From Dactylorhiza incarnata (lineage: Eukaryota > Streptophyta > Magnoliopsida > Asparagales > Orchidaceae), in assembly GCA_033032865.1 (NCBI GenBank), contig JAWHQI010000170.1:5035501-5099500 (forward strand): 64,000 nt of DNA. Reading direction: 5' to 3'. Below are positions 47,301 through 55,398 of the stretch, piece by piece. Made by a program: the position numbers and the translations under genes. Below the pieces are notes generated by a model, which worked only from the letters and a program-made list of their open reading frames with translations, made no database searches and was not told the origin of the DNA. How positions within the stretch are numbered: position 1 is the stretch's first letter; every line of letters begins with the position of its first letter.

Positions 47301-50300
47301 AGGAGCGATAAATGCGGTGGTTGAGGCAAGGCGTCACGACCTATTTATAGAAAATCAAAAGGGGGGGGGGGGGGGAGAAGTCGAAGCGGCGGGGGGTGCG
47401 ATTAGCATAATTTCGATACGATGCGCTCCGATCCTCGAGCCCACCCCTCACCAACACCCGCTCGCGGTAATAAGAAGGCGCGAGTGAACTATCAAGTGAG
47501 GCTAGCTCGCGGCAGGCGAGATAAACACAAATACAGGTCGCGTGTGGGAACGTAAAGAAATAAGAGAAAGTTAGGGAGCATCACACAAGCATCAATATCG
47601 CACGGAAAAAGAATGTAAACGAAGGCCGGGTCGCGGGCGAGGAATATTAGACAAGCAGTCATGCAATTGTTCACAGGATTATTCAAATAAACATTAGAAA
47701 GAAAATGAAGTACATTTTTAGGTTTCGCCGGGCGGATGGGGAGGGAGCGAGGTCGGTATTGGATCCATTTCCACCTACCTCGACCTCACGCCCCTGACCT
47801 CGGCGGCACCCTGGGGTAATGATAGGCGCGGGCGGCGCGGAGCTTGCGCTGCAGCAGGCGCACCTGATCCTCCGCTTGCGAGAGGTGCACCCGTGGGGAG
47901 GTGACCTCGCCGCGAGCATCCAGCTGCAGCTCGGCAATAAGCCGCGCGTGATCATCCGCGAGGACGGCGAACCGCTCTTCGTCGTACGCCCTCTCCTCCC
48001 TCATCTGCTTGTAGAGGTCTTGCACCATGAGGCTGTGTTTCTGGAGCACCTCGACCATTCGCCTCCTCAGCACCTCGGGGTCACGGGGATCACCCAGGAA
48101 GTCGGCAATCTTATCCGGCGAAGGTGGGGGCGACATCTCTTCTTCTCCAAGATCAGAATAGGTGGGGAGGATATCGCAGTCACCTGCGAGCAGGTCTAGT
48201 CAGCGCAATGAAAAGCGGGGTATTGTTGATTTCCCTAGAAGGTGACCAACCTAATGAGGCAATGATTTCCTTACCAGGGGGCGGGCGGGAAGAGCTCGGT
48301 CGTCCCTGGAAGGCCTGGCTAAGGGGAAATGTGACGGATTTTCCTAGGCCGGCGGGGGCCTGCCCTCCCAGGAGGCTGAACCCGGGGGTCACGATGGTCA
48401 CGTTCGGTGGGATCCGTGATTCAGGTCGCGGGGTGCAACGTCCGGGTGTCGCGCGGGGGGAAGCTGCAAAGAGCGACAACAGAGTTAAGACAGCCATCAA
48501 CCAAGGGAAATCGATTTATCCAGAAGAGAGAAGCAGCTTACCGGATGGTTGCCCGCTCGCGAGACCCGAACCCATGGTCGCGGTACCGGTCTCCCCCGCA
48601 GGGACGGAGTGAGCGCCAGTCAGGTCCTCGCCCGCAGTTTTGTCAATGGGAGGCGGGCTCTGCGATCAAGAAAAGTTAAGTTGTCGATTATGAAAGAAGG
48701 CGAAAATTAGCGGCGTATACCTCTTTGGCGAGCCTGGAGTCGGTCGGCGAATCCAGGAGTCGGTCGGCGAATCCAGGAGTCGGTCGCCGAATCCAGGAGT
48801 ACGGTCCCATCCTCCCCTGAATGTCGTCAGACCGTCTTCGCCTTTTTTATCTTGGGAAAGGTCGGGGGGGGGGGGGGCCCGTCGTGCTGTCCAAGGGGCG
48901 AGTTGGGCTATGGTTGAATGTTCGTCCGCTCGCGATGCCCTCAGGCGAGCCTGGGCTTCCTCTGAAGGGGCATTTTTGATAGCTACAGTGATGGAGGGCG
49001 AGAGAAGGCAAAAGGGGAAAGGGCTACCCGTCACCCATGATTGGTGGTATTTATAGCGCTGGTATGGGGCCCACCAGAAGATTCCTGCCAGGTCAGCATC
49101 CATCCGGCGAACACCAAGGGTTGGATGTTTCTTCGCAAGCTTAAGTTAACCTCACGAAGAGCGGGGATTGTGTACAACCCCGTGTTCGCCGAAGGGTAAA
49201 ACAGAGAATCGGGTATAGGCGAGGCTAATGGGGGCTCACTGGCTCGCGGCTAGTAGATCGCAAGAGGGATGTCGGACGATAGGAGGGCAGCGAGCACGAT
49301 CTCCAACAAGCGCTCGCGGGAGAAATGTCGAAGCAAGCCAGTCTAATCTCGCAAAGGAAGTGGTGTGAAGGCGAGACAAGAATATGCTTGTCGCGGTGGG
49401 GTGCTTTTAGCAATAGCGAGGCAAGTGAGGGCTCGCCCCCTCGCTTTTACAGGGGGGAGCGAGCGAGCGAGTGATGCCCTCGCGGGCCGCTCGCTAGTGT
49501 TTACATCGCCAGGGGACGAGCGAGCGGTGCCCTCGCGGCCGCTCGCATAGGGAGATCTCGCGACCCCGGCTCGCGAGGAGGCTGGTGAGTGTCGCCTTCA
49601 CAAGCTACTCGCCCAGTAAGGGTCCAGGGGCAAGTTTACCCAAATACCCTTGGTGGGCTGCCAATAGCCCTTCAGAACAGCGGAATTAGGCTGTTAGCAG
49701 ACCAGTTTGGGGTGTGGGTAGTATAACCAAAAGGCGGGTCTGCGCTATTGGCAGACCAGGAGATAAAAAACTATAAATAGACTCTAAGGGCACCTTTGGA
49801 GAGAAGACTTCTTTTGGCTTCCTTCTCCTTAGGTCATTTTTGGTTAGCTCCTCAGGCTCTCCAAGGTGCTCGACTTCAGTTTTTGGCTTGGGAGGAGAAG
49901 CGCTCTAAAGATCTTCCGGGTGTGTGGTGGGACCTCCGCACTGTCGCCAAGGGTCTGTGTTAGTGCTGAGTCTCCGGTCCGGTTCCTCCATGGGATCAGT
50001 AAGTGCGAGCTGCGCCCATCTTGGGGTCCGAACTCCTCGTTGGGCCGAATCTCAGTTCCAACAGTCACTACATAAAAACTAATCTCATTGCAAACCCTTT
50101 CATCTTATATCATCAAATATCTCTCTCTCTCTCTCTCAATCCTTTTCTTAATAGGTAAATTAATTTCACTAAATATCAGTTTGAGCATAATAGGTGTTGT
50201 GATAGGAATTGGTTAGGTTTGTATATTTGATGCAGAATGTATTTTGCCTGGACTTGACAAATTATTTTGTTCGAATGCATTTAAGTTCAAGAGATCTCGG

Positions 50301-51506
50301 ATCTGTAAATATTGTTTTACTGAAACATTATGAAGGGCGGAGATCATCTTTTCACTGTCCAAATTATTTAAATCCCTTCTCTTGATTTTTAGGTGTTATG
50401 TAAGTTGAATTAATGTCTTTGTATTGTTTTGTTACAGTGGTATATGTTAGACATACGAATGTATTATTCTTATCGATGCAATTTTATGAATATGGATAAA
50501 ATCTTTTAGCTTTCTCATGCTTAAGGTATGCCATTATTATGCTTATGGATGCAGTTTTATGAATGTGGATATAAATCTTTTAGCTATCTCATGAGTTGCG
50601 TAATTTTAGTTGAACAAATAAAAAAAAGGAAACAAACCCTTCATTTAGCACTGTTATTGTCATAATTTTGGTCATTCAGTAGAAATTTCAGGTGAATTTT
50701 CCGGCTCTTTCAGTTACTTCTAAAGGAAACAATCCATTTAAAATTACTGTAAGTATGATGCTGGTTCTGAAATGTTTAAATTGTTGAAGAAGGATTCTCA
50801 AATCAGAGGAAGCTAATTGCTTGTTTGCTAGTTCTGAAATGTTTTTAAGGGAAGAAAATTATTACTGGCATTGTAGTTTTAGACACCTTTCTATCTGGTT
50901 ATCCATTACTCTTGGGGTTGTAAAGATATATACTTTGTCGAATAATGGGTGTTCATGGATAGTGAGAATGTTGTATTTGTGACTTTTTTAATTACTGGTA
51001 CAAGTGAAAGCTTATGGTGGTAATCATTTCCTAACTCGACCGTGACCAATCACGACATCGATAAGGATTGAATATGTAATACAATTTGATGAAGTAAATA
51101 TTTGTGTTAATGTAACATTTCAGGTGTTCACTGCGGCAATTTTTATGTCACGAATGCTGAAGTTGAGGTTGATGATTTCTAGCCAAACACATAATGATTT
51201 GTTTGATGTTACTTATATGCTTGGTAAATTTTGATGCATCCCCTGCCTAAGAAATTATAATTCCTCTCATTTTCTAGTGCAAATATGGAGAAATGATGAT
51301 CAAAGTTACTGACTAAATTTCATGGGTTTCTTGGTACTTCATGTGCTAGATAATATTCTTTTTTTTCATCACAAAAGTACTAGTGAGGCATCATCTTACA
51401 AAGTGCATTTGCGGGGTGATTTGAATTTGCATTAGCAAAGGGCGAATCCTGTCCCCAACCCAATGATGGGCGGTGCCCGTTCACAACTCACCGGGGAGGG
51501 GGGAGG

Positions 51507-51544
<38 letters not shown>

Positions 51545-53279
51545 ATAGCCCGTGCGAGAATGCTAGTATCGTATAAAATTGATTTTGCGGAATATTACTA
51601 TATGAAAGTCAAAAACACCATTGAGAACGACTAAACAAAGATCAATACATTGAGAGTGCATTGAAAGTGGAATTAAAACAACCAACATTGTATTCAAACT
51701 AATTAGAAAATGAATTTGAACCAGAAAATGAAATTGGCAAACCTTTCCTCCGCTATGCTTTTGTCTTTTGTTAGAAATGTCGATTGCCAGCCACGTCCAA
51801 TAGGAGAGGAAGGGTCATCTCCTGTCCCTAATACTCTAGTATAGATCAAGCCATGTTTCTCCAGTTTCTTGACAAATTCTGGGTGTTTTTCCGCCAGTCT
51901 CTCGTAAACATGATGGCTGAGAACAATAGGTGTTTCTCCCCCGCTTGAAGGTTCCACCTCGCAGAAGAAAAATAGCTTTGAAGGGTACTCTGGAACCTAA
52001 TAAAAAAACAGATTATCAAGCCATAAACGTGAGTGATCAATCGGAGGTTTAACCTTTACAAGTCTTAATTGGTTGGTGATAATGGACATGGATTTAAAGG
52101 CCATCCCATTATAACCCTCGTCATATGACATGGTGCCTCCATTAGCAATCAAAATAGGGTAAATTTTTTGAAAAAAAATGAATTTGAATCCATTTTATCT
52201 CATGAGCATACCTAATGTAAAACAATACCTACTGATCTTTCGTTTAAATATTAAGACTATTATAATTTTGATTTGTCTTTAATAATTGTTTGAAAAAAAT
52301 CTATCATGAAAAATAAAAATCAATTCAAAGGCTGACATCATTGCTCACAAATGAAACAAGGTCCAATTGTAATAATTCTAGAGAAGAATCAAGTGGAAGT
52401 TTTATATTAGTTTCTATAGTCAAAAAACAATATTTCATATGTAGGCATAAATGAGGCAAAATGATAAATCTGCCATATAGAAATGGAGATCCTTTAAGGG
52501 GAGCCATGTCGCACCGGTTGAGTTGTTGCAGTGTGACCTTGAGGTCACGGGTTCAAGTCCTGGAAGCAGCCTCTTGCAAAAATGCAGGACAAGTTTTGCC
52601 TACATTTCACCCTTGTGGTGGGACCGTTCCCCGGACCCTCGCTGCGCGAGGATGCAAGGTGCACCCGGCTGCATAAATTAACTTCTACTAATATCTAGCA
52701 CTTCAATAAGAGAATACATATATATATTTCTCATCTACCTTTCTAATCTAAAGAACATAGATAATGAATATACTAATTTCTTTTATTACATCTCTGTTAA
52801 GAAATCAATTTTTTCTAATATTTTTCCTCTTATCGAATCAGTGGATAATGGCTGCAGATGATGAATCAACCCATTAATTACTGGGATTTCATGGTTATTT
52901 TTCAGTGCCAGAAGCCTAGGAGAATTACCTGAGCCATCTCATGATGGAAAGGAATCTTCTGATCAGGCGGGGACTCATTCGCGGTGAAGACTCTGCCAAC
53001 AACGTTAGTTCGCGGGGCCGCGCCGCCAACATATGGAAACTCCTCGTAGCCAAACGCCACCACCGTGGCATTGAAATCCGCGGCAGTCCTCGCCGGAAAA
53101 CCCCTGAGGAGGAGCGCCCCGCTCGAGTGGAGCATACTCTCCAGCCGCGGTCGATGCTCCCTCACTGCCTCTACGAAACGCCGGAAATCCACTTCAGTCG
53201 CAGGATCCGGCGACACGATCGCCGGAAAGAGAATACCTCCGACGATCTTCTGCGCCGGGATTCGCATCTCTGAGAACAT
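34989..53279 (-). CDS. TauD/TfdA-type dioxygenase (clavaminate synthase-like), three exons
   Basis: Exons read downward: 53279-52929, 51996-51743 and 35349-34989. Junctions CAG|GTAATT..TTAG|GTTCCA and GAAAG|GTTTGC..TTCCAG|GGCCGC keep the frame to 321 codons and TAA. The protein closely matches the plant family of Arabidopsis At3g21360, about 330 residues, a cupin-fold Fe(II)/2-oxoglutarate-type oxygenase of unknown substrate. Visible hallmarks: SGALLLRGFP, YVGGAAPRTNVVG, the iron-binding HHE at residues 112-114, GGETPIVLSH, SPIGRGWQSTFLT, WFNSMVAAYTGW, AVTFGDGSPLP, GDVLLIDNLAVLHSRR with the distal His near 304, and PPRRILASLCK. The start is the ATG at 53279, the first in frame. Intron 2 is 16.4 kb because retroelements fill it. 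No stop or lost catalytic residue is seen, so the gene may still work if that intron is spliced. Confidence 0.9.
35350..36199. other. Dioxygenase intron 2, proximal AT-rich part
   Basis: AT-rich DNA between the acceptor of exon 3 and the copia LTR. A patch at 35390-35480 and 35745-35830 repeats TCGACA- and CGACAT-like words. No coding sequence is seen. Confidence 0.4.
36200..36386 (+). repeat. Copia 5' LTR, 187 bp
   Basis: Begins TGTTGGTAATTGG and ends TTTACTTCA, with TATA context GTGTATATATAGGG near 36317 and a polyadenylation-like AATTAATAAG. The word AATTGGTGTGCGT is directly repeated near the start. The PBS follows three bases later. Confidence 0.8.
36390..36401 (+). other. Primer-binding site, tRNA-Met type
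   Basis: TGGTATCAGAGC, the exact complement of the plant initiator tRNA-Met 3' end used by many copia elements, directly after the LTR. Confidence 0.92.
36471..36590. repeat. 25-bp minisatellite in the copia leader
   Basis: Four full copies of a 25-bp unit (GCGGCAAGAGCACGGCAGAA then GCAGT) begin at 36471, 36496, 36521 and 36546, with a partial fifth. Since 25 is not a multiple of three, each frame yields the same repeated peptides, which explains the crowd of overlapping open frames to about 37230. None looks like a real protein. Confidence 0.92.
37310..38809 (+). pseudogene. Copia gag and protease
   Basis: The first frame, 37310-37612, has the degenerate repeat LPPVELKL and the block YLSWSRWVKRALSGRNLEDY, and is closed by TGA at 37610 where YNEW is usual. 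A downstream frame, 37655-38809, continues without a stop: a gag core with VWGKLQRLYAG and MRVFQIEREI, a zinc knuckle CNCGEIGHLRLTC, a Gly/Arg-rich GRGRGSGGRRGGG tract, then the protease site DWIIDSGASRHVT. Stops follow near 38807. The capsid-like and protease parts are recognisable but cannot be made as one protein. Confidence 0.85.
38904..39250 (+). pseudogene. Copia GAG-pre-integrase and start of integrase
   Basis: LLLLHHRRLGHPSFVVLSQM followed by CDACELGKHTRNSY is the HHCC zinc domain of copia integrase. LVHSDVLG and, after a stop, YFVSFIDCLSHVT lead into the catalytic core, which ends abruptly at about 39250. Stops after DVLGR and after SHVT make it inactive. Confidence 0.85.
39245..40053 (+). 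pseudogene. C-terminal half of the Tat additional ORF (coiled coil)
   Basis: The frame 39214-39708 continues, possibly across a small intron (GGGATG|GTAAGT...TTGCAG|GATGTC, ending at 39717), into 39718-40053. It starts abruptly in mid-protein next to copia sequence, then shows charged heptad-rich segments (LRALELAHMTGRRGLQIE, ECALKDATDEVASLKEKL, ASVSGLEKEVVRLKAQNQEL) typical of a coiled coil, and an acidic end. Such C-termini follow the putative gypsy-type transposon domain in additional ORFs of plant Tat elements. The N-terminal half with that domain is at 46515-47329 on the other strand. Its role is unknown. Confidence 0.6.
40690..40880. repeat. Tandem duplication of about 97 bp
   Basis: Two head-to-tail copies share TCTCCAGAGATCAAC, CCGGCTAGTGAGAG, CGGCAGCGGAATCGATCTG and GGCACTCCAGCACCATGT with few differences. 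They lie just beyond the integrase end, in the non-coding part of the Tat element. Confidence 0.85.
40958..42660 (-). pseudogene. Tat archaeal-type RNase H and integrase
   Basis: The frame 42660-41668 begins with a second RNase H (FGGGVILVSPQG, NNQAEYEAVIVRLRLARELG, STDSMVV, HVPREESIPADLLAKF), then the integrase zinc domain (H..H, CSKCQLYA) and the first catalytic Asp region (WGLDLVGPFP). The core continues in 41737-41294 (VTDNEPQFASDEFV, HHPRSNGQVEAANKII with the Glu) and the C-terminal part in 41290-40958 (LVLKKVDAAG, NWEGPYIVEE). One frame change near 41.7 kb and a stop near 41.29 kb break it. DD35E residues are visible. Confidence 0.88.
42664..44065 (-). pseudogene. Tat reverse transcriptase and RNase H
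   Basis: RT blocks: VNKLLQAGFVSEIQY, VVMVRKGDGRWRMCVDF, SYLDAFSGDHHI (usual GYHQI altered), YCYKMVPFGLKNAGATYQRM, LEVYVDDLMIKS with the catalytic YVDD, and FGASRGKFLGHLL. RNase H follows in the frame 43035-42664 (YYVSRVLRKADLRYPILEKL, VVTDHPLRNIM). A frame change near 43.69 kb and a stop near 43.1 kb interrupt it. Gypsy-type RT is certain. Confidence 0.9.
44112..44879 (-). pseudogene. Tat protease region
   Basis: HTAIENFTVARILVDNESSV is the retropepsin-like site of Tat elements, where DNGSS is usual; here Gly is Glu, probably disabling. LGGQSRNCRFVIVDAPSSYN with the conserved YNAI follows. An acidic, poorly conserved linker leads to the RT. A C run (24 bases on plus) at 44127-44150 ends the frame and may be misread. 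Confidence 0.8.
44127..44150 (+). repeat. 24-base C run
   Basis: Uninterrupted C run within the linker between protease and RT; the length is unreliable and could account for the frame change here. Confidence 0.9.
45072..46473 (-). pseudogene. Tat gag
   Basis: The start at 46473 (MAGKDVRGDG) is preceded by a leader resembling that of the truncated copy at 16.85 kb. The N-terminal part carries three 10-residue repeats (RQALARRARS). The core is spread over frames 46039-45680 (GKDDPVQHLQSFEDLV, FKCRLVAVTLKEKARDW) and 45905-45072 (LRRGFLLHFSTSKKRRKDAE, LFKIRQGPGESLAHYIDRF), then an Arg/Glu-rich linker and a degenerate zinc knuckle CDFCQEEGHATATSS in which the last Cys is Ser. Frame changes separate the parts. 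Confidence 0.82.
46120..46225. repeat. 30-bp tandem repeat in Tat gag
   Basis: About three copies of a 30-bp unit (plus strand CGGGATCGCGCTCGCC then GGGCTAGCGCTTGC) encode a basic 10-residue repeat on the minus strand. Confidence 0.8.
46515..47329 (-). pseudogene. N-terminal half of the Tat additional ORF (gypsy-type transposon domain)
   Basis: Frames 47329-46916 and 46985-46410 carry a domain like the one named putative gypsy type transposon (PF04195 class): IPTAHFGVGLRLPLWPEV, then (probably across a small intron or shift near 46.93 kb) GVILGQLTPNVVAVIVAFSC, FRKLFSFRAYKDGTAYF, SHYWPQKFVFVKGNFG and DAYLFQFFNKKNFEVVYLRR. The homology meets gag leader sequence at about 46515, where the protein would be expected to continue with a coiled-coil half. 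That half lies 7.3 kb away on the opposite strand (39245-40053). No function is established for this protein in retrotransposons. Confidence 0.65.
47361..47375 (+). repeat. 15-base G run
   Basis: Homopolymer in the non-coding part of the Tat element, just upstream of the additional ORF start. Confidence 0.85.
47786..48136 (-). CDS. Small coiled-coil ORF near the Tat LTR
   Basis: A 116-residue frame with a proline-rich start and heptad-like helices (VLRRRMVEVLQKHSLMVQDL, EERFAVLADDHARLIAELQL, SQAEDQVRLLQRKLRAAR). I do not recognise a family. It has the same strand as the additional ORF half at 46515-47329 and lies upstream of it, in the element's LTR-proximal region. It could be another element-encoded protein or a chance frame in GC-rich DNA; the regular helices make chance less likely. 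Confidence 0.4.
   Translation of the reverse strand: MSPPPSPDKIADFLGDPRDPEVLRRRMVEVLQKHSLMVQDLYKQMREERAYDEERFAVLADDHARLIAELQLDARGEVTSPRVHLSQAEDQVRLLQRKLRAARAYHYPRVPPRSGA
48735..48802. repeat. 20-bp tandem repeat, three copies
   Basis: GGAGTCGGTCGGCGAATCCA occurs three times in a row with one substitution, in the non-coding 3' part of the Tat element. Confidence 0.9.
49420..50063 (+). repeat. Tat 3' LTR (3' part)
   Basis: It matches the LTR at 16.4-16.79 kb from the TATA box (AACTATAAATAGAC near 49770) to the end CAGTTCCAACA at 50063. Upstream are CTCGC-rich repeats and twice a GGCAGACCAG/AGCAGACCAG motif, as in the other copy. The LTR start was not identified. Its plus orientation conflicts with the minus-strand gag-pol. 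Confidence 0.75.
50064..51742. other. Dioxygenase intron 2, exon-2 side
   Basis: AT-rich DNA without recognisable coding sequence and without the missing half of the copia element. A G-rich segment lies near its distal end. Confidence 0.45.
51510..51542 (+). repeat. 33-base G run
   Basis: The longest homopolymer of the window, preceded by GGGGAGGGGGGAGGGGA. It lies about 200 bp from exon 2, inside intron 2. Its length is unreliable. Confidence 0.9.
51743..51996 (-). CDS. Dioxygenase exon 2
   Basis: Acceptor TTTTTTTATTAG precedes GTTCCAGAG; donor GAAAG|GTTTGC follows. The exon encodes the FFFCEVEP and GGETPIVLSH blocks and ends in phase 2, matching exon 3. Confidence 0.92.
52498..52672 (+). 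mobile_element. Au-type SINE in dioxygenase intron 1
   Basis: A tRNA-derived head with an A-box-like GTCGCACCGGTTGAG and the B box GGTTCAAGTCC (52550-52560) is followed by the Au SINE body: CCTCTTGCAAAAATGCAGG, ACCCTTGTGGTGGGACC, CCCCGGACCCTCGC and GTGCACCCGGCTGC. It is close to full length (about 175 bp). No good target duplication was found. It is antisense to the host gene. Confidence 0.85.
52929..53279 (-). CDS. Dioxygenase exon 1 (N-terminal)
   Basis: A 351-base GC-rich exon from the ATG to donor CTCAG|GTAATT, 117 codons in phase 0. It carries the conserved YVGGAAPRTNVVG block and the iron-binding HHE. Confidence 0.92.
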
Positions 53280-53381
53280 TTCTCTCTCTCCCACTAACTG
53301 TAGAAGTGATGAAAAGCCAGCAAGAGTGCAGCGCGGGGGAGTCTAATCACTAATGGAAGGAAAAGCCAATCCATAATTTTA

Positions 53382-53800
53382 GAGTGGTGTTAAGGGCACA
53401 CCAATTTCGGCTATGAACACACCAATTTTTAAGAGTTATTATGCGCCTTTTGAAAATACTTCTTACCCATTCATTTTTAGGAAACATGTTCAACACGAAA
53501 GTTGTAGACCTCGATGAGATCTACAACTTTTGTGTTGAACATTTTTCCTAAAAATGCATGCACAAGACGTATTACCTCCCTGATTGAAACATGGGCGTAA
53601 TTATTGGAAGTACGTCTTGTGCGTCCATTTTTAGGAAAAGTGTTCAACACGAAAGTTGTAGATCTCGTCGAGGTCTACAACTTTCATGTTGAACGTGTTT
53701 CCTAAAAATACATGGGTAAAGAGTATTTTCAAAAGACGCATAATAATATTTAGAAATTGGTGTGTCCATAGCCGAAATTGGTGTGCCCGTAACACCACTC
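53382..53800. mobile_element. Long palindromic MITE, 419 bp, in the dioxygenase promoter
   Basis: The left half (from GAGTGGTGTTAAGGGCACAC) and the right half (to GTGTGCCCGTAACACCACTC) are almost perfect inverted copies. Inner hairpins are built on GTTCAACACGAAAGTTGTAG and its complement. TA flanks both ends (53380-53381 and 53801-53802), as for Tc1/mariner-type elements. It begins 103 bp upstream of the dioxygenase ATG, so it may carry or disturb promoter elements. Confidence 0.8.
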
Positions 53801-53839
53801 TAATTTTAACTTCCTATATTTAAAGTACTATGAATTAGA

Positions 53840-54843
53840 GCTGTAATTGTTATAAGCATGCCAATATAGGCTATTAACACACCAATTTTCTATCAAAAAA
53901 ACACAAAAAACCTAACCCTACCTGCTTTAAGCGCACATCTATTCATTTATTTTCCTCATCGCTTGTTTCTCCTGCAGTTTTGCGATTCCGAGCCGCGCCC
54001 CTGTGCACTAACTCCGCCGCACCAGGTCGCCTGTCGCCGCCCTTGTAGTAGATCGCCACCGAGTTTGCCGGAAGAATGCCCCTTTCATCCTCAATGTAAG
54101 TTCCGGCCTCCATTTCTTGCTCCTCCCCTATTTCGTTAGAACCCTAATTTCATGAACCTTTTCTTACCTTATTTCTCCCCAAATACAGTGGAAGAAGCCA
54201 TTTATGTAGACTCATACTTGATTAGAGGGTGCTATTGTGAAGCTATCAAGACGCATTGGTGTGAGTGTGAGCGGAAGCGGGAAAAGGCGGAAACTTTTTG
54301 GGGTGCGAAAAGATTGAACACCTCTAGAAGGATTGAGAACCTCCAACAATGGGGTCTGGGAGATGGAACAAGGCATTATCGTCGGGAAAGTTAATTGCAT
54401 AGCATTAATATGTTAAGAAGCAGAGTTAAGAATTACATATTTGGATATCTGATCTCTGTCAGCAATCTGAAAAAGTTGAAAGGGAAGCCAACTCTTCTGC
54501 TGTGATGGGCTTATTCAGTTACCTTCAGAAAAAAATTGCGACTTTCAGAATGATTCTTTCATAAAAGATGCATAAACAAGTGTTGTGGGAAAGAATGTGT
54601 AGAAGTGGATGATAGTCTCTACAATATTTAGTGTATCTTGGTATGCTGATAGATGCACGCTATCACGAACCGAAATTATATATTTGAATAGGAGAGAAAA
54701 GGAGAGAAAAATCACATAGAAAAAGAGAAAACTCATAGCCATTTTGGTGTGTCAATAACGCGTTGGTGTGAAAATAAAATAATTTGGTGTATTAATATAG
54801 TTTGACTGTCAATAACGAAAATTGTTGTGCTTTTAACATTGCT
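53840..54843. mobile_element. Related non-autonomous element, about 1.0 kb
   Basis: The left end (AATTGTTATAAGCATGCCAA, then GGCTATTAACACACC) and the right end (complement AATGTTAAAAGCACAACAAT, then CGTTATTGACAG) are imperfect inverted repeats resembling the ends of the 53382-53800 element. The interior holds a GC-richer gene-like part (about 53960-54130) with ATGCCCCTTTCATCC and a donor-like AAT|GTAAGT near 54098, possibly a captured exon. The open frame 54152-54394 shows no known domain. Confidence 0.5.
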
Positions 54844-54894
54844 ATTTTATTTAAGTAAAATCGTAAACCATACTATCCCTATGTGATTTCAAAA

Positions 54895-55370
54895 ATTTGG
54901 AATCGAACCGAACCGTGTAAATCATTGGAACTGAACCGAATGGTTCGGTTCAATTTTGATGGTTTAAAAAAAGAAATATGAATACATAATCTTAGAGAAA
55001 ATTTAAAAAAACATACTTGCATATATGATATTTATCACCGTGAATCACATGAGAAGATAAGCAATATATGTCTCCAGTTAATAACTTGTTGTAACACAAA
55101 TTAAGTTTTTATTAAACTGCTACCGTGTCAATCGGTACGCCCAAATAAATCAAACATATTATGATACTAAATTACTAATGTTAATGTAAGAGTTAGTACT
55201 GTTTGTTTCGACTCAGTTCAGTTTGACATTCAAAATCGTTAACCGAATCACGCATTTTTTCAAAAATTGGAACCGTGGCCGAACCGCAGCCGACAAAAAT
55301 CGAACCGAACCGTGCGGTTTGGTTTGATTTGGTTCGGCTAGGCGGTTTGGTTGGTTCCGACTTAAACCTC
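54895..55370. repeat. GAACCGAACCG / CGGTTCGGTT repeat region
   Basis: Variants of GAACCGAACCG occur on the left and right, with CGGTTCGGTTC and GGTTTGGTTTGATTTGGTTC as inverted partners, so the region can fold. This is a frequent kind of plant intergenic repeat. Ends are not defined. Confidence 0.6.
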
Positions 55371-55398
55371 TACTATGTATCTATTGTCCATAATTTCA

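Larger units (their letters stand above)
39245..50063 (-). mobile_element. Rearranged Ty3-gypsy element of the Tat lineage
   Basis: The core, 46473 down to 40958 on the minus strand, encodes gag, protease, RT, RNase H, a second archaeal-type RNase H and integrase; the second RNase H before integrase is diagnostic of the Tat lineage. The LTR end at 50063 is in plus orientation, opposite to the core. An additional gypsy-type ORF is split: one half at 46515-47329 (minus) directly upstream of gag, the other at 39245-40053 (plus). Reversing 39.25-46.51 kb on paper would place the two halves side by side on the minus strand and put gag-pol on the plus strand, agreeing with the LTR. An internal inversion is therefore the simplest explanation. 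There is no 5' LTR. Confidence 0.78.

Noticed and set aside
52498..52570. Possible tRNA gene (A and B boxes)
   Set aside because: The continuing sequence is the Au SINE body and no complete cloverleaf was apparent.
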